From Acidobacteria bacterium OLB17 (lineage in GTDB: Bacteria > Acidobacteriota > Blastocatellia > Pyrinomonadales > Pyrinomonadaceae), in NCBI GenBank assembly GCA_001567505.1, contig LLEU01000030.1, forward strand, positions 1-64,000: a stretch of DNA of 64,000 bases, written 5' to 3'. Shown one piece after another: positions 38,788 through 47,469 of the stretch. Positions within the stretch are counted from its first letter, which is position 1. Each line of letters opens with the position of its first letter. The notes under the pieces were generated by a model that worked only from the letters and a program-made list of their open reading frames with translations, had not been told where the DNA came from and searched no databases. Both the position numbers and the translations under genes were made by a program.

Positions 38788-38867
38788 TATATGCAGAACT
38801 TTGAGCCGGCCGTGGGCTGCCGGTGGCCGTTCTGACAGATCGGTAAGTTTTGGTGCTGTTCCGCCAT
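38454..38867 (-). CDS. Zinc-ribbon M48-like protein, N-terminal part (same gene as 37447)
   Basis: Starts at ATG 38867 and encodes a zinc ribbon (CQNGH...SKFCIYCG), a Pro/Gln-rich linker (PPQQFVQTPPAGSPQNFAPP), and a second half-ribbon VTCRTCGGFGQGL. Here the frame breaks; the matching half CSECGW continues in the frame of the following part, so a single base is missing at about 38579-38583. From there to 38454 this frame is meaningless. The joined protein would have a zinc ribbon at each end, suggesting protein-protein or nucleic-acid contacts. Confidence 0.72.
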   Translation of the reverse strand: MAEQHQNLPICQNGHRQPTAGSKFCIYCGVAIWAAPPPQQFVQTPPAGSPQNFAPPAAPQFPQQQYQVPPARTWIGYPPPVQQVTCRTCGGFGQGLRTAASSAPNADGCGRSCRGTRWIIRHSPGPLMRKRWPPSVQ

Positions 38868-38877
38868 TGTCCCTGAC

Positions 38878-39279
38878 CTAGTAGTATGCGTATGGATTCG
38901 ACGCCGCCATCATGGAAAGCAAGATCCAAATAATATAGCCGATAATATGGAGGACAGAAGTTATGATGCCGCCCCAAAGCCCGACCTGCGCCATCCATTT
39001 TCCGCCCGCCGGCGATGTGCCTTTATTGATCGCGTCAAGCTCCATCCAGCCGACGATCGCCGCCGGGATCCCGGCAAAAGGCCCGCAGCAGACGAGTGCG
39101 GCGATCGCGAGTACCAATGCGATCGTCGCTTTTTGACCGGTGCCTGCCGCGGCAGTCGGTTGGCCGATCACAGGCGGTGCAGCCCCGGCCGGAGGTCCGG
39201 AAAGCGGTGCGGCACAATTCAGGCAGAACATTGCTTCGGCAATGTTGGGTTGTTTACATTGGGGACAGATCTTGGTCAT
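38878..39279 (-). CDS. Zinc-ribbon DUF4190-type membrane protein
   Basis: 133 residues: an N-terminal zinc ribbon (CPQCKQPNIAEAMFCLNC), a Gly/Pro/Ala linker, then two hydrophobic spans (IALVLAIAALVCCGPFAGIPAAIVG; LWGGIITSVLHIIGYIIWILLSM) with the GWxEL-type core of DUF4190 proteins. It ends ten bases before the zinc-ribbon M48-like gene and leads the three-gene operon, which may assemble at the membrane. The function of DUF4190 proteins is not known. Confidence 0.82.
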   Translation of the reverse strand: MTKICPQCKQPNIAEAMFCLNCAAPLSGPPAGAAPPVIGQPTAAAGTGQKATIALVLAIAALVCCGPFAGIPAAIVGWMELDAINKGTSPAGGKWMAQVGLWGGIITSVLHIIGYIIWILLSMMAASNPYAYY

Positions 39280-39460
39280 GCGATCTTAACTGAGCGTAAA
39301 GACGAATACCGCCGGCGCGCACGGCGTGCAAACGATCGGCTCGTCAGTCAACTTCTACCGTTAAATGCGGCAAAACGGTCGAATATGCGACAATAAATTT
39401 CGATTAACCCAGTAAATATACTCGAAGTTGTGAATATTCAAAAGTGAACCGGGCCAGCTG

Positions 39461-40957
39461 ATGTCAAAAGAACGCGACTTGATCTTAAAGAACTATATTG
39501 GCGGGGAACTCGTCGAACCTGCTTCGGGCCGCTATCTCGACGGCTTCGAACCTGCGACGGGTGAGATCTATTCCCAGATCCCGGATTCAGACGAGAGCGA
39601 TGTCAACGCAGCGGTCGAGGCCGCAAAGCGCGCCTTCCCTACGTGGTCGGCGATGCCTCCGGAAGATCGGTTCACGACGCTTATGCGGATCTGCGGCCTG
39701 ATCGAACGCGATCTTGATCCGCTGGCACTTGCCGAATCTACCGACAACGGAAAGCCTGTATCGCTAGCAAAGGCGGTCGATATTCCGCGGGCCGTCGCAA
39801 ACTTTCGCTTTTATGCGACGGCGGCGATGCACATGACGAACGAATCTTACGAGACGGCGCGTCCGGACGGCGTACAAGCCATCAACTACACGCTGAGACA
39901 GCCGCTCGGCGTCGTCGGCTGCATTTCGCCGTGGAATCTTCCGCTTTACCTTTTTACCTGGAAGGTCGCACCGGCACTTGCCGCGGGCTGCACGGTCGTC
40001 GCAAAGCCGAGCGAGGTCACACCGATGACCGCGTTCCTTCTATCGAAACTCTGCATAGAAGCGGGCCTACCGCCGGGCGTGTTGAATATCGTTCACGGCA
40101 GCGGGCCGAAGGTCGGTGCCGCTATCGTCCAGCATGCGGACGTCAAGGCGATCTCGTTCACCGGCGGCACAAAAACCGGCGAGGCGATCGCACGTACGGC
40201 CGCGCCGATGTTCAAGAAACTCTCACTTGAACTCGGCGGCAAGAACCCGAACATCATCTTCGCTGATTGCGATTACGAAGAAATGCTCGCAACGACGGTG
40301 CGTTCCTCGTTCTCGAATCAAGGCGAGATCTGCCTTTGCGGTTCGCGTATCTTCGTCGAGCGGCCGCTTTACGAAAAGTTTCGAAATGACTTTGTAGAAC
40401 GCGTCAAAGCTCTTAAGGTCGGCGATCCGCTCGACGATGAGACCGATGTCGGAGCGATCGTCTCGCGGCAGCATTTCGAGAAGATCTTGTCCTACATCGA
40501 TCTCGCAAAAAAAGAGGGCGGCACGATCTTGACCGGCGGCGCGCAGGCGGAACCACGCCCGGTCGGGAATGTGTCCGGTGAACGCCCTCGCTCTCTGACC
40601 GGCTGGTTCATCGAGCCGACGGTCATTGAAGATCTTTCGCACGATTGCCGCACGAATCAGGAGGAGATCTTCGGCCCGGTCGTGACCATTATGCCGTTTG
40701 ACACTGAAGCCGAAGTTTTGGCCTACGCGAATTCCGTCCGCTACGGCCTTTCGGCGACCGTCTGGACGGAAAACCTTTCGCGTGCGCATCGCATCGCATC
40801 AATGCTTGAGTCCGGCATCGTCTGGATAAATTGCTGGCTGCTTCGCGACCTTCGAACACCTTTCGGCGGTGTGAAAGACAGTGGCGTCGGCCGCGAAGGC
40901 GGCTTCGAGGCCCTAAGATTCTTTACGGACGAGAAGAATGTGTGTGTAAAGATTTGA
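39461..40957 (+). CDS. 2-aminomuconate semialdehyde dehydrogenase (ALDH family)
   Basis: 498 residues. Catalytic C291 lies in GEICLCGSRIFVE, nearly the motif of human ALDH8A1 (GEICLCTSRIFV), and E257 (LELGG) and N159 (SPWN) complete the site. Known members oxidise 2-aminomuconate semialdehyde to 2-aminomuconate with NAD. Its place beside the kynurenine genes supports this rather than the closely related 2-hydroxymuconate semialdehyde substrate. It faces the opposite way from the zinc-ribbon operon; the 180-base gap holds the promoter. Confidence 0.88.
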   Translation: MSKERDLILKNYIGGELVEPASGRYLDGFEPATGEIYSQIPDSDESDVNAAVEAAKRAFPTWSAMPPEDRFTTLMRICGLIERDLDPLALAESTDNGKPVSLAKAVDIPRAVANFRFYATAAMHMTNESYETARPDGVQAINYTLRQPLGVVGCISPWNLPLYLFTWKVAPALAAGCTVVAKPSEVTPMTAFLLSKLCIEAGLPPGVLNIVHGSGPKVGAAIVQHADVKAISFTGGTKTGEAIARTAAPMFKKLSLELGGKNPNIIFADCDYEEMLATTVRSSFSNQGEICLCGSRIFVERPLYEKFRNDFVERVKALKVGDPLDDETDVGAIVSRQHFEKILSYIDLAKKEGGTILTGGAQAEPRPVGNVSGERPRSLTGWFIEPTVIEDLSHDCRTNQEEIFGPVVTIMPFDTEAEVLAYANSVRYGLSATVWTENLSRAHRIASMLESGIVWINCWLLRDLRTPFGGVKDSGVGREGGFEALRFFTDEKNVCVKI

Positions 40958-41013
40958 GTTATAATTGTTGTTGAAGTAATCGGTACGTAAGAAACCTGCA
41001 GGGCCAGAAAATC

Positions 41014-41253
41014 GTGCAAGACCAGAACAACGCATACGTTGAATTGATGACACGAGCATTTGATGCTCATCACGATTTTCGCAAGGCTGTTGCAAAAATA
41101 CCTAAGGAACGGTGGAGGAACAAGCCGGAGCCGATAGTGGTAACGAAGGCTCGCGACCTCTTTTTTGAGGAACAAAATAGATTGTGGAATCTCTTGCTTA
41201 CTCCGCTTCAATTGAAATTTCAAGCGGATCCGAAGGCGGCAGCGACGAGGTAA
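41014..41253 (+). CDS. Hypothetical protein, probably first half of a frameshifted gene
   Basis: 79 residues (MQDQNNAYVELMTRAFDAHHDFRKAVAKIP...), helical and charged, no known motif. A second open frame of 115 codons overlaps its end in another frame and has no convincing start, so the two may be one gene with a lost base near 41230. DNA here is more A/T-rich than its neighbours, hinting at a recent arrival. Confidence 0.4.
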   Translation: MQDQNNAYVELMTRAFDAHHDFRKAVAKIPKERWRNKPEPIVVTKARDLFFEEQNRLWNLLLTPLQLKFQADPKAAATR

Positions 41254-41531
41254 TTGACTTCCTAGCGGTTGATATTCCGGCTTTTCGTTGTGGCTATTTG
41301 AAGGAGTTTTTTCTCAAACGTCTCAAGGCAACTGAGTTGACTCCGCGGCAAAAAGGTCGGCTTTTGGAAATAGGTTTGAATTTGTGCAGATCAAACACCG
41401 TTCGACGAGAATTTCGAAGATGGAAAGGTTTGTTGAGGTTGATTGCCGATGCCAAATTCATTAGAAAGCTGGAGAATGAGAATACATTTGCTGCGAGGAT
41501 GATGCTTACTGCGATCAGACGGGATAAATAA
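41184..41531 (+). CDS. Hypothetical protein, probably second half of the same gene
   Basis: 115 codons from a GTG without a ribosome site; the helical C-terminus (LTPRQKGRLLEIGLNLCRSNTVRREFRRWKGLLRLIADAKFIRK) looks real, while the first ten or so residues do not. It is best read as the continuation of the gene at 41014 after a one-base deletion; translation from its own start is an alternative. No family recognised. Confidence 0.4.
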   Translation: MESLAYSASIEISSGSEGGSDEVIDFLAVDIPAFRCGYLKEFFLKRLKATELTPRQKGRLLEIGLNLCRSNTVRREFRRWKGLLRLIADAKFIRKLENENTFAARMMLTAIRRDK

Positions 41532-41633
41532 TCGGATGACCGGCGGCGATCTCGGCATCTCAAAATTGTCAGGCCGGAAGAGTTTTTACGGATCTTTCAT
41601 GATCGAGCGCTTCCGCTGAAGCCATAAAACATT

Positions 41634-42953
41634 ATGAAACTACTTTATTCGTTCATTGTTCTCGCATTTCTTTTTTGCGCATCGGTCGCCCAGACGAAAC
41701 CGCCGACCGAGACGGCGATGTCGCGATTTCTTCGTTATGTGAAGATCGATACGCAGTCGGCCGAGGACCAGAACAAGGTGCCGAGTACGGCGAAACAGTG
41801 GGACTTTGCCAGGCTTCTTGAAAAGGAGCTGAAGGAGCTCGGTGTTCAGCAAGTAAGGACGAGCGAGTTCGCGATCGTTTACGGGATGATCCCGGGCAAT
41901 TTGCCGGACAATTCGAAAGTTCCAACGATCGGATTCATTGGGCATATGGACACTTCGCCCGCCGTGAGCGGTGCGAACGTGAACCCGATCATTCATAAGA
42001 ATTATCAGGGCGGCGACATTGTCTTGCCGAATGACAAGACGCAGGTAATAACTGTCGAGAAGAATCCGGATCTTAAAAACCTGATCGGCGATGACATCAT
42101 CACTGCAGACGGCACCACCTTGCTTGGATCGGATGACAAATCGGGCGTTGCCGAGATAATGACGATGATCGACATCCTGCGCCAGAATCCGCAGATCAAA
42201 CACGGCAACATCGCGATCGCCTTCACACCCGACGAAGAGGTAGGCGGCGGAATCGAGAAATTCGATATCAAGGGTTGGGGAGCGAAATTCGCTTACACGG
42301 TCGATGGTGAAGAGCTGGGCGACATTTCGAATGAGACGTTTTCAGCGAGGACGGCGACCGTGACCTTTCACGGCGTTTCGACACATCCCGGCACGGCAAA
42401 GGGGATCTTGGTCAACTCGATGTACGCGGCGGGAGATTTCCTTTCGCGGTTCCCGACCGAGGTTCCAAATCGGCCCGAAACGACCGAGGGACGCGAGAGC
42501 TACATTCACCCGTACGTCGGCACGCTCGACATAGAAACATCCGTCGTGAAGATCTTGCTTCGGGATTTTGATATCAGCGGTTTTGCAGGCCTTGAACAAA
42601 AGGTGAAGGACCTCGTTGCCGAGACACAGAAGAAGTATCCGAATGTGAAGATCGACTATTCGAGCGAGCTTGGATATCTGAATATGAAAGAGGTACTGAA
42701 GGATTATCCGCAACTGACCGATTTTGCGATCGAGGCGGCAAAGCGTGCCGGTGTCGATGCACACCTGAAACCGATCCGCGGCGGCACGGACGGCTCGCGA
42801 CTAACGGCAATGGGCCTTCCCACGCCGAACCTTTTCACCGGCGGGCATAACTTCCACGGAAAGCTCGAATTCAATTCGCGAAAAGGCCTGGAAAGATCGA
42901 CCGAGACGCTCGTTCACCTCGTGCAGATCTGGGCGGAGAAAGGCGGGAAGTAG
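41634..42953 (+). CDS. pepT: Peptidase T (M20B tripeptidase) with signal peptide
   Basis: 439 residues. The M20 metal sites are visible: GFIGHMDTSP, LLGSDDKSGVAEIM, FTPDEEVGGG and VDGEELGD, then the dimerisation domain and IRGGTDGSRLTAMGLPTPNLFTGGHNFHG at the end. PepT removes N-terminal residues from tripeptides and is normally cytoplasmic. Here the protein starts with a signal peptide (MKLLYSFIVLAFLFCASVAQ), so it is probably exported to the periplasm. It converges on the formamidase gene. Confidence 0.93.
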   Translation: MKLLYSFIVLAFLFCASVAQTKPPTETAMSRFLRYVKIDTQSAEDQNKVPSTAKQWDFARLLEKELKELGVQQVRTSEFAIVYGMIPGNLPDNSKVPTIGFIGHMDTSPAVSGANVNPIIHKNYQGGDIVLPNDKTQVITVEKNPDLKNLIGDDIITADGTTLLGSDDKSGVAEIMTMIDILRQNPQIKHGNIAIAFTPDEEVGGGIEKFDIKGWGAKFAYTVDGEELGDISNETFSARTATVTFHGVSTHPGTAKGILVNSMYAAGDFLSRFPTEVPNRPETTEGRESYIHPYVGTLDIETSVVKILLRDFDISGFAGLEQKVKDLVAETQKKYPNVKIDYSSELGYLNMKEVLKDYPQLTDFAIEAAKRAGVDAHLKPIRGGTDGSRLTAMGLPTPNLFTGGHNFHGKLEFNSRKGLERSTETLVHLVQIWAEKGGK

Positions 42954-42957
42954 GTTA

Positions 42958-43725
42958 CTATTCGAAAGGCAGCAGCACCGGCCGGCTTGGTGCAGCATCG
43001 GACTCGAAGGGCGCTATTTGCAGATTAAGCAGGTAGCGCCCGTCTTTTACTTCTTCAGGCACATAGATCAGCTCCGTGATCGTTGCGCCGCGACGTTCAT
43101 CATCCCGCAGTTCCGTGCTTCCGGGAGCGACATACCAGAATTTCCTGTGGTTCGCGAGCACGCCGCCGTCGGAGAGTCGATCTATCGACGGCATATCGAC
43201 AAGCAGATGCTTGATGCCGAGGCCGACGAGCAGATCCATCGCTTCGTTCGAGAAGTACGCCGGTACTTTCTCGTCCGTGTATTCTGCCGTCAACTTGTGT
43301 GGGCCGTTAGGCAGAGTGCGTATGGCCAACGCGCCATCCTTGAGCACAATTCGATGATCGAACTCCGAGCGATCGAGAGCGGCTTGGATCGCGGCTGCAG
43401 TGATGAGCAAGTCGCCCTCGGCCATTGCCGAATATGCTTCGCTCTCGCCGCTCCTGGGTTCGAGCGATATCACCATCGCGGGAACGATCGCGTCCTGAAG
43501 GCACGTGCGCACGGAGATCCGCTCGTGGGTGATATGGCCGACACATTCGGTGTGCGTTCCGCTGCAGTGCGGCGAGAATGCGTACCGTTCGAAGTTCACG
43601 CTCGAACCGCTTCGCGTGTCGCCAAGAATGTTCGCGGCCGCCCGTTCGGCGCCGAATGCGTTCGGCTGCGGCCCGTCGAAACGAAGCGGTATCGAAATGT
43701 CGAACATTACTCTTTTTCGTTCCAT
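42958..43725 (-). CDS. Cyclase family protein, probable kynurenine formamidase
   Basis: About 255 residues from MERKRVMFDISIPL; a longer frame starts at 43794, and the ATG at MFDISIPL is also possible. The zinc/catalytic motif HCSGTHTECVGH fits the cyclase (KynB) pattern HxGTHxDxPxH with changes (E for D, VG for xP). A second zinc region, LLVDMPSIDRLSDGGVLANHRKFW, is present. Formamidase converts N-formylkynurenine to kynurenine. Its place beside the monooxygenase, kynureninase and dehydrogenase genes supports this; the motif changes keep it from being certain. Confidence 0.72.
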   Translation of the reverse strand: MERKRVMFDISIPLRFDGPQPNAFGAERAAANILGDTRSGSSVNFERYAFSPHCSGTHTECVGHITHERISVRTCLQDAIVPAMVISLEPRSGESEAYSAMAEGDLLITAAAIQAALDRSEFDHRIVLKDGALAIRTLPNGPHKLTAEYTDEKVPAYFSNEAMDLLVGLGIKHLLVDMPSIDRLSDGGVLANHRKFWYVAPGSTELRDDERRGATITELIYVPEEVKDGRYLLNLQIAPFESDAAPSRPVLLPFE

Positions 43726-43823
43726 ACGGTTCCCGTGCTCTTCGTCATTGCCTCGCCGAGGTCTAGAATAAGAATATGGCCGCTTAGATGCCAACCGCTC
43801 TTTTCATTACTTTGGAGGTAATT

Positions 43824-44291
43824 ATGCAGCGAATCAATTATCACGACACAAATAAGGAACTCTTTAAGGCCCTGCTTACAGCTCAATCATACCTTGAGAC
43901 GGCGACGATCGAGCCCGGCTTGATGCACCTGATCGATATGCGCGTCTCGCAGATCAACGGCTGCGCATACTGCCTTGATATGCACTCGAAGGACCTTCGG
44001 CACGAAGGCGAAAGCGAGCAGCGGCTTTATCTTTTGACCGCGTGGCGTGAGACGGATCTCTTCACACCGCGGGAACGGGCCGCTCTCGCATGGGCCGAGG
44101 CAGTAACGCTTCTTAGAGATGCCGAGGTTCCGGACGACGTTTATGCGGCCGCCCGCGAGCAGTTCAGCGAGACTGAGTTGGCCGACCTCACGTATGTGAT
44201 CACGATGATAAATACGTGGAATAGGTTCAATGTTGCGTTCCGAACGCCCGCAGGAAGCTACCAGCCCGGGCAGTACGCGGCCGCAAGCTAA
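43824..44291 (+). CDS. AhpD-like (carboxymuconolactone decarboxylase fold) protein
   Basis: 155 residues from ATG 43824, with a TGGAGGT ribosome site. The peroxidase motif is CAYCLDMHSKDL, and the four-helix layout with ALAWAEAVTLLRDAEVPDD fits the AhpD/CMD superfamily. It overlaps the convergent monooxygenase stop by four bases. AhpD-like proteins reduce peroxides; it may deal with oxidants made by the flavin enzyme next door, but this is inference. Confidence 0.88.
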   Translation: MQRINYHDTNKELFKALLTAQSYLETATIEPGLMHLIDMRVSQINGCAYCLDMHSKDLRHEGESEQRLYLLTAWRETDLFTPRERAALAWAEAVTLLRDAEVPDDVYAAAREQFSETELADLTYVITMINTWNRFNVAFRTPAGSYQPGQYAAAS

Positions 44292-45634
44292 CCGATCGAA
44301 CGGACCAGACGGATCGCTTCCTCTGCATCAATCTGTGAACTTTCCGAAGCTTGCGAGCAGAGCTGCATCAGCACGTCGTCTTGCAGATTCCCGCGGCGTT
44401 TTGCTTCGGCGTAAGGAAGGTCTTCGCGGAACGTCACCATCGAGTATTTTGAGAAATAGTCGTCGTACGTTTGTTCGAGGCGCGTCTCGAGCTCCCGCTT
44501 TTTCTGAAAGACCGGGTCGGCGACCTTGTCGCGCATCTCATAGAAATTCTCGATAGCCAAAGCCTGGATCGCCGCTGCATTTGGCATTCGATCTTGTTCG
44601 AACGCGGCGAATACCTCGGCCCAATCCGGCCCGTCGCGGTCAATGATCCGGTCCAGCGTGCGGACATCCTCGAAGGCGCAATTCATTCCTTGTCCGTAGA
44701 ACGGGACCATCGCGTGTGCCGCATCGCCAAGGAGCAGCACGCGGCCTTCGAAATGCCACGGCGAACAATGCACCGTCCCGAGTGTGCCTGTCGGGTTCGC
44801 AAAAAAATCTTCTGCAAGGGTCGGCATCAAAGGAAGGGCATCGGAGAATTCACGCTCGAAAAAATCGACAAGGCTTGCCTCGTCCGTTAAGGCCGCGAAT
44901 GAAGGTTCGTCGCTGCCTTCGGGCGCGTTCAGGGCGAGAAAAAGCGTGCAGGTAAAGCTTCCGTCAAGATTCGGGAGAGCGATCATCATAAACTTATGGC
45001 GAGGCCAAATATGAAGGGCGTTCTTCTCTATCAAGAACGAGCCTGCTTCGCCCGACGGAATTACAAGCTCCTTGTAGCCGTGTTCGAGGAAGTCAGAGCG
45101 TGACCGAAAATCCGCGATGCTCGACGCAAGTGAATGACGAAGGGCCGAACCTGCGCCGTCGGCCGCGAACACGAGCCCGCTCACGACGGACTTGCCCGAC
45201 GCGAAGCTCAGATTTCCGTTCTCCGGGTCGTAATCGGTACATTGTTCTTTGAAATGAAAGGTTATGCCGGCATGTCGCTCAGCCTCGGTCATCAACGCGG
45301 CATTCAGGCCGGAGCGTGAGATCGAATTTATGTATTCGCCCTTGCGGCCGCTGTAGGGCAGGAGTTTGGTCTCGCCGGACGGCGTGTGGATCATTCGGCC
45401 GTGCATCGGGATCGCCGCGTTGAGCATATACTCGTCCATCCCGATCTCTCGCAGGGCGGCGATACCGCGTTCCGAAAGGGCCATATTGATCGACCGTCCG
45501 CGTGCTGCATCGCCGAGGCGCATATCGCCCCGAGCTTCGTAAACATCGACGCGCAGCCCGCGTTTTGCAAGGTAGATCGAAAGCAATGAACCGGCGAGGC
45601 CCGCACCTATGATCGCGATGTTATTATTCGGCAT
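44288..45634 (-). CDS. kmo: Kynurenine 3-monooxygenase
   Basis: 448 residues. The FAD-binding GAGLAG (10-15) is followed by the kynurenine-type SINMALSERG and GMDEYMLNAAIPMHGRMIH; GDAAHAMVPFYGQGMNCAFED binds the cofactor. The enzyme makes 3-hydroxykynurenine with NADPH and oxygen. Kynureninase is encoded four bases upstream in the same direction, so they form an operon. Confidence 0.95.
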   Translation of the reverse strand: MPNNNIAIIGAGLAGSLLSIYLAKRGLRVDVYEARGDMRLGDAARGRSINMALSERGIAALREIGMDEYMLNAAIPMHGRMIHTPSGETKLLPYSGRKGEYINSISRSGLNAALMTEAERHAGITFHFKEQCTDYDPENGNLSFASGKSVVSGLVFAADGAGSALRHSLASSIADFRSRSDFLEHGYKELVIPSGEAGSFLIEKNALHIWPRHKFMMIALPNLDGSFTCTLFLALNAPEGSDEPSFAALTDEASLVDFFEREFSDALPLMPTLAEDFFANPTGTLGTVHCSPWHFEGRVLLLGDAAHAMVPFYGQGMNCAFEDVRTLDRIIDRDGPDWAEVFAAFEQDRMPNAAAIQALAIENFYEMRDKVADPVFQKKRELETRLEQTYDDYFSKYSMVTFREDLPYAEAKRRGNLQDDVLMQLCSQASESSQIDAEEAIRLVRSIG

Positions 45635-45638
45635 AAGT

Positions 45639-46904
45639 CTAGCGTATTAGATCGGACAGGATGCGGGCGAAGCGGCCTACGTCGTCGAACGAATTATAGA
45701 GCGGCACGGGAGCAACCCGTATAACGTCGGGTTCGCGCCAGTCGGCGACCACGCCGCTCGCGGATATCCGGTCGAAAAGGTCGAGTTCGGCATCGCGAAC
45801 GCGGATCGAAAGTTGGCAGCCACGCTGGTCGGGATCCGTTGGCGTTATCACCTCGATGCGTTCGTCGTCGATCTCCGCGATCAGCGATTCAAGATAGCCT
45901 GTGAGCTTCAGACTTTTCCGTCGAAGTGCGGGCATTCCGGCCTCGTCGAAGATGTCGAGCGAGGCCCGCAACGCCGCAAGCTGAAATATCGGCGGATTCG
46001 AGATCTGCCAGCCTTCGGCTCCCGCGAGCGGCGAAAAATTCGGGCCCATCAAAAAGCGAGTTTCCTTGTCGTGTCCCCACCAGCCAGCGAATCGCGGCAG
46101 GTCGAAACTCCGCGAATGACGCTCGTGCACGAACGCACCGGCGATACCGCCCGGGCCGGCGTTGAGGTATTTGTAGGAGCACCAGACAGCAAGATCGACC
46201 TGCCAGTCGTGAAGGTGCAGCTCGAGATTGCCGGCCGCATGTGCAAGGTCGAACCCGACGACCGCACCGGCATTATGGCCCGCAGTCGTGATCGATGCGA
46301 GATCGAACGCCTGGCCTGTGTAGTAATTCACCCCGCCGAGAAGGACAAGGGCGAGTTCCGCAGCATTCTCGTCGATCGTTCGGAGGATGTCGTCGGTTCG
46401 CAGCGTCGTTTCACCTTCGCGGGGAGCAAGTTCGATGAGTGCTTCCGGTTCAATGCCGTGAAACTGCAGATGCGACAGGCTCGCGTATCGGTCGGAAGGG
46501 AACGCACCCTTTTCGATGATGATCTTTCTCCGCCGTCCATCTGGCCGATAGAACGAAACGAGCATCAGGTGGAGATTCACCGTAAGGGAATTCATCACGA
46601 CGGCCTCGATCGGCCTTGCACCGATCACGCTGGCCATCTTCTCGGTCAAAAATTCGTGATAAGGCAGCCACGGATGTTCGGCATGAAGATGCCCTTCGAC
46701 ACCGAGTCTCGCCCAGTCGTCAAGTTCGGCCTCGATGTATGCTCGCGTCGTTCTCGGCTGAAGGCCGAGCGAGTTGCCGGTAAAGTAAACACACTCGCGC
46801 CCGTCAGCCGCCTTTGGGATCAAGAATCGCTCGCGAAAATGGCGCAGCGGGTCGGACTCATCCAGCGAAGCGGCAAGGTGGATCTTCTCGTCGAGGTTAT
46901 TCAT
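45639..46904 (-). CDS. kynU: Kynureninase
   Basis: 421 residues. PLP binds K245 in WCSYKYLNAGPGG, and the N-terminal YFTGNSLGLQP and PWLPYHEFLTEKM are family marks. It cleaves kynurenine or 3-hydroxykynurenine to anthranilate or 3-hydroxyanthranilate plus alanine; with the adjacent monooxygenase, 3-hydroxyanthranilate is the expected product. It is divergent from the PLP decarboxylase, with about 90 bases between them. Confidence 0.96.
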   Translation of the reverse strand: MNNLDEKIHLAASLDESDPLRHFRERFLIPKAADGRECVYFTGNSLGLQPRTTRAYIEAELDDWARLGVEGHLHAEHPWLPYHEFLTEKMASVIGARPIEAVVMNSLTVNLHLMLVSFYRPDGRRRKIIIEKGAFPSDRYASLSHLQFHGIEPEALIELAPREGETTLRTDDILRTIDENAAELALVLLGGVNYYTGQAFDLASITTAGHNAGAVVGFDLAHAAGNLELHLHDWQVDLAVWCSYKYLNAGPGGIAGAFVHERHSRSFDLPRFAGWWGHDKETRFLMGPNFSPLAGAEGWQISNPPIFQLAALRASLDIFDEAGMPALRRKSLKLTGYLESLIAEIDDERIEVITPTDPDQRGCQLSIRVRDAELDLFDRISASGVVADWREPDVIRVAPVPLYNSFDDVGRFARILSDLIR

Positions 46905-46995
46905 CTTAAAGTTCGTTCAACTAATTTAATTGAAAATGTCCGATTATAAAAATATGACAATAGCGTAAAGGCAAATTTCGCTATACTTTACCAAT

Positions 46996-47469
46996 ATGCA
47001 CAACATCGATATCGAGGTCGTTGAAATGTCGCTCGACGTAATAAAGTACGCGATCGGCCGGGTCACGAACACCGATCCGAAGCTTGGCTTTCCGAAAAGC
47101 GAATCGGAACTCGACAAGCTCGCCGGTGAAACGATAACGCCCAAGGGCATCGGCGGCGAGACCGCTTTCAAGCTCTTTCGCGACGTACTGCTCGAATCGA
47201 GCGTGTCGATCGACCATCCGCGGCACCTCGCCTTCGTTCCGGCCTCGCCGACACGTGCGGCGATCATGTTCGACCTTGTTACCGCAGCGTCAAGCATCCA
47301 CGGTGCATATTGGATGGAAGGCGCCGGCGGTATCTGGGCCGAGAATCAGGCGATGAAGTGGCTCGTGTCGCTTACCGGCCTGCCCGCCGGCGCGTTCGGC
47401 GTATTTGCGAGCGGCGGCACGACCGCCAATCTCTCTGCGATCGGTCGCTGCTCGCGGAGCTTGGCGTGA
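46996..47469 (+). CDS. Pyridoxal-dependent decarboxylase, N-terminal part (frameshifted near 47444)
   Basis: 157 codons. Residues to about 150 match the group II (aromatic amino acid) decarboxylase family: HPRHLAFVPASPT, AYWMEGAGGIWAENQAMKWL, FASGGTTANLSAI. The frame then turns to GRCSRSLA and stops, while the next frame reads VAARGAWRERSPENARTRGILITSD. Removing one G at 47443-47444 joins them. Such enzymes decarboxylate tryptophan, DOPA or similar; kynurenine-type substrates are possible given the neighbours. Confidence 0.82.
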   Translation: MHNIDIEVVEMSLDVIKYAIGRVTNTDPKLGFPKSESELDKLAGETITPKGIGGETAFKLFRDVLLESSVSIDHPRHLAFVPASPTRAAIMFDLVTAASSIHGAYWMEGAGGIWAENQAMKWLVSLTGLPAGAFGVFASGGTTANLSAIGRCSRSLA

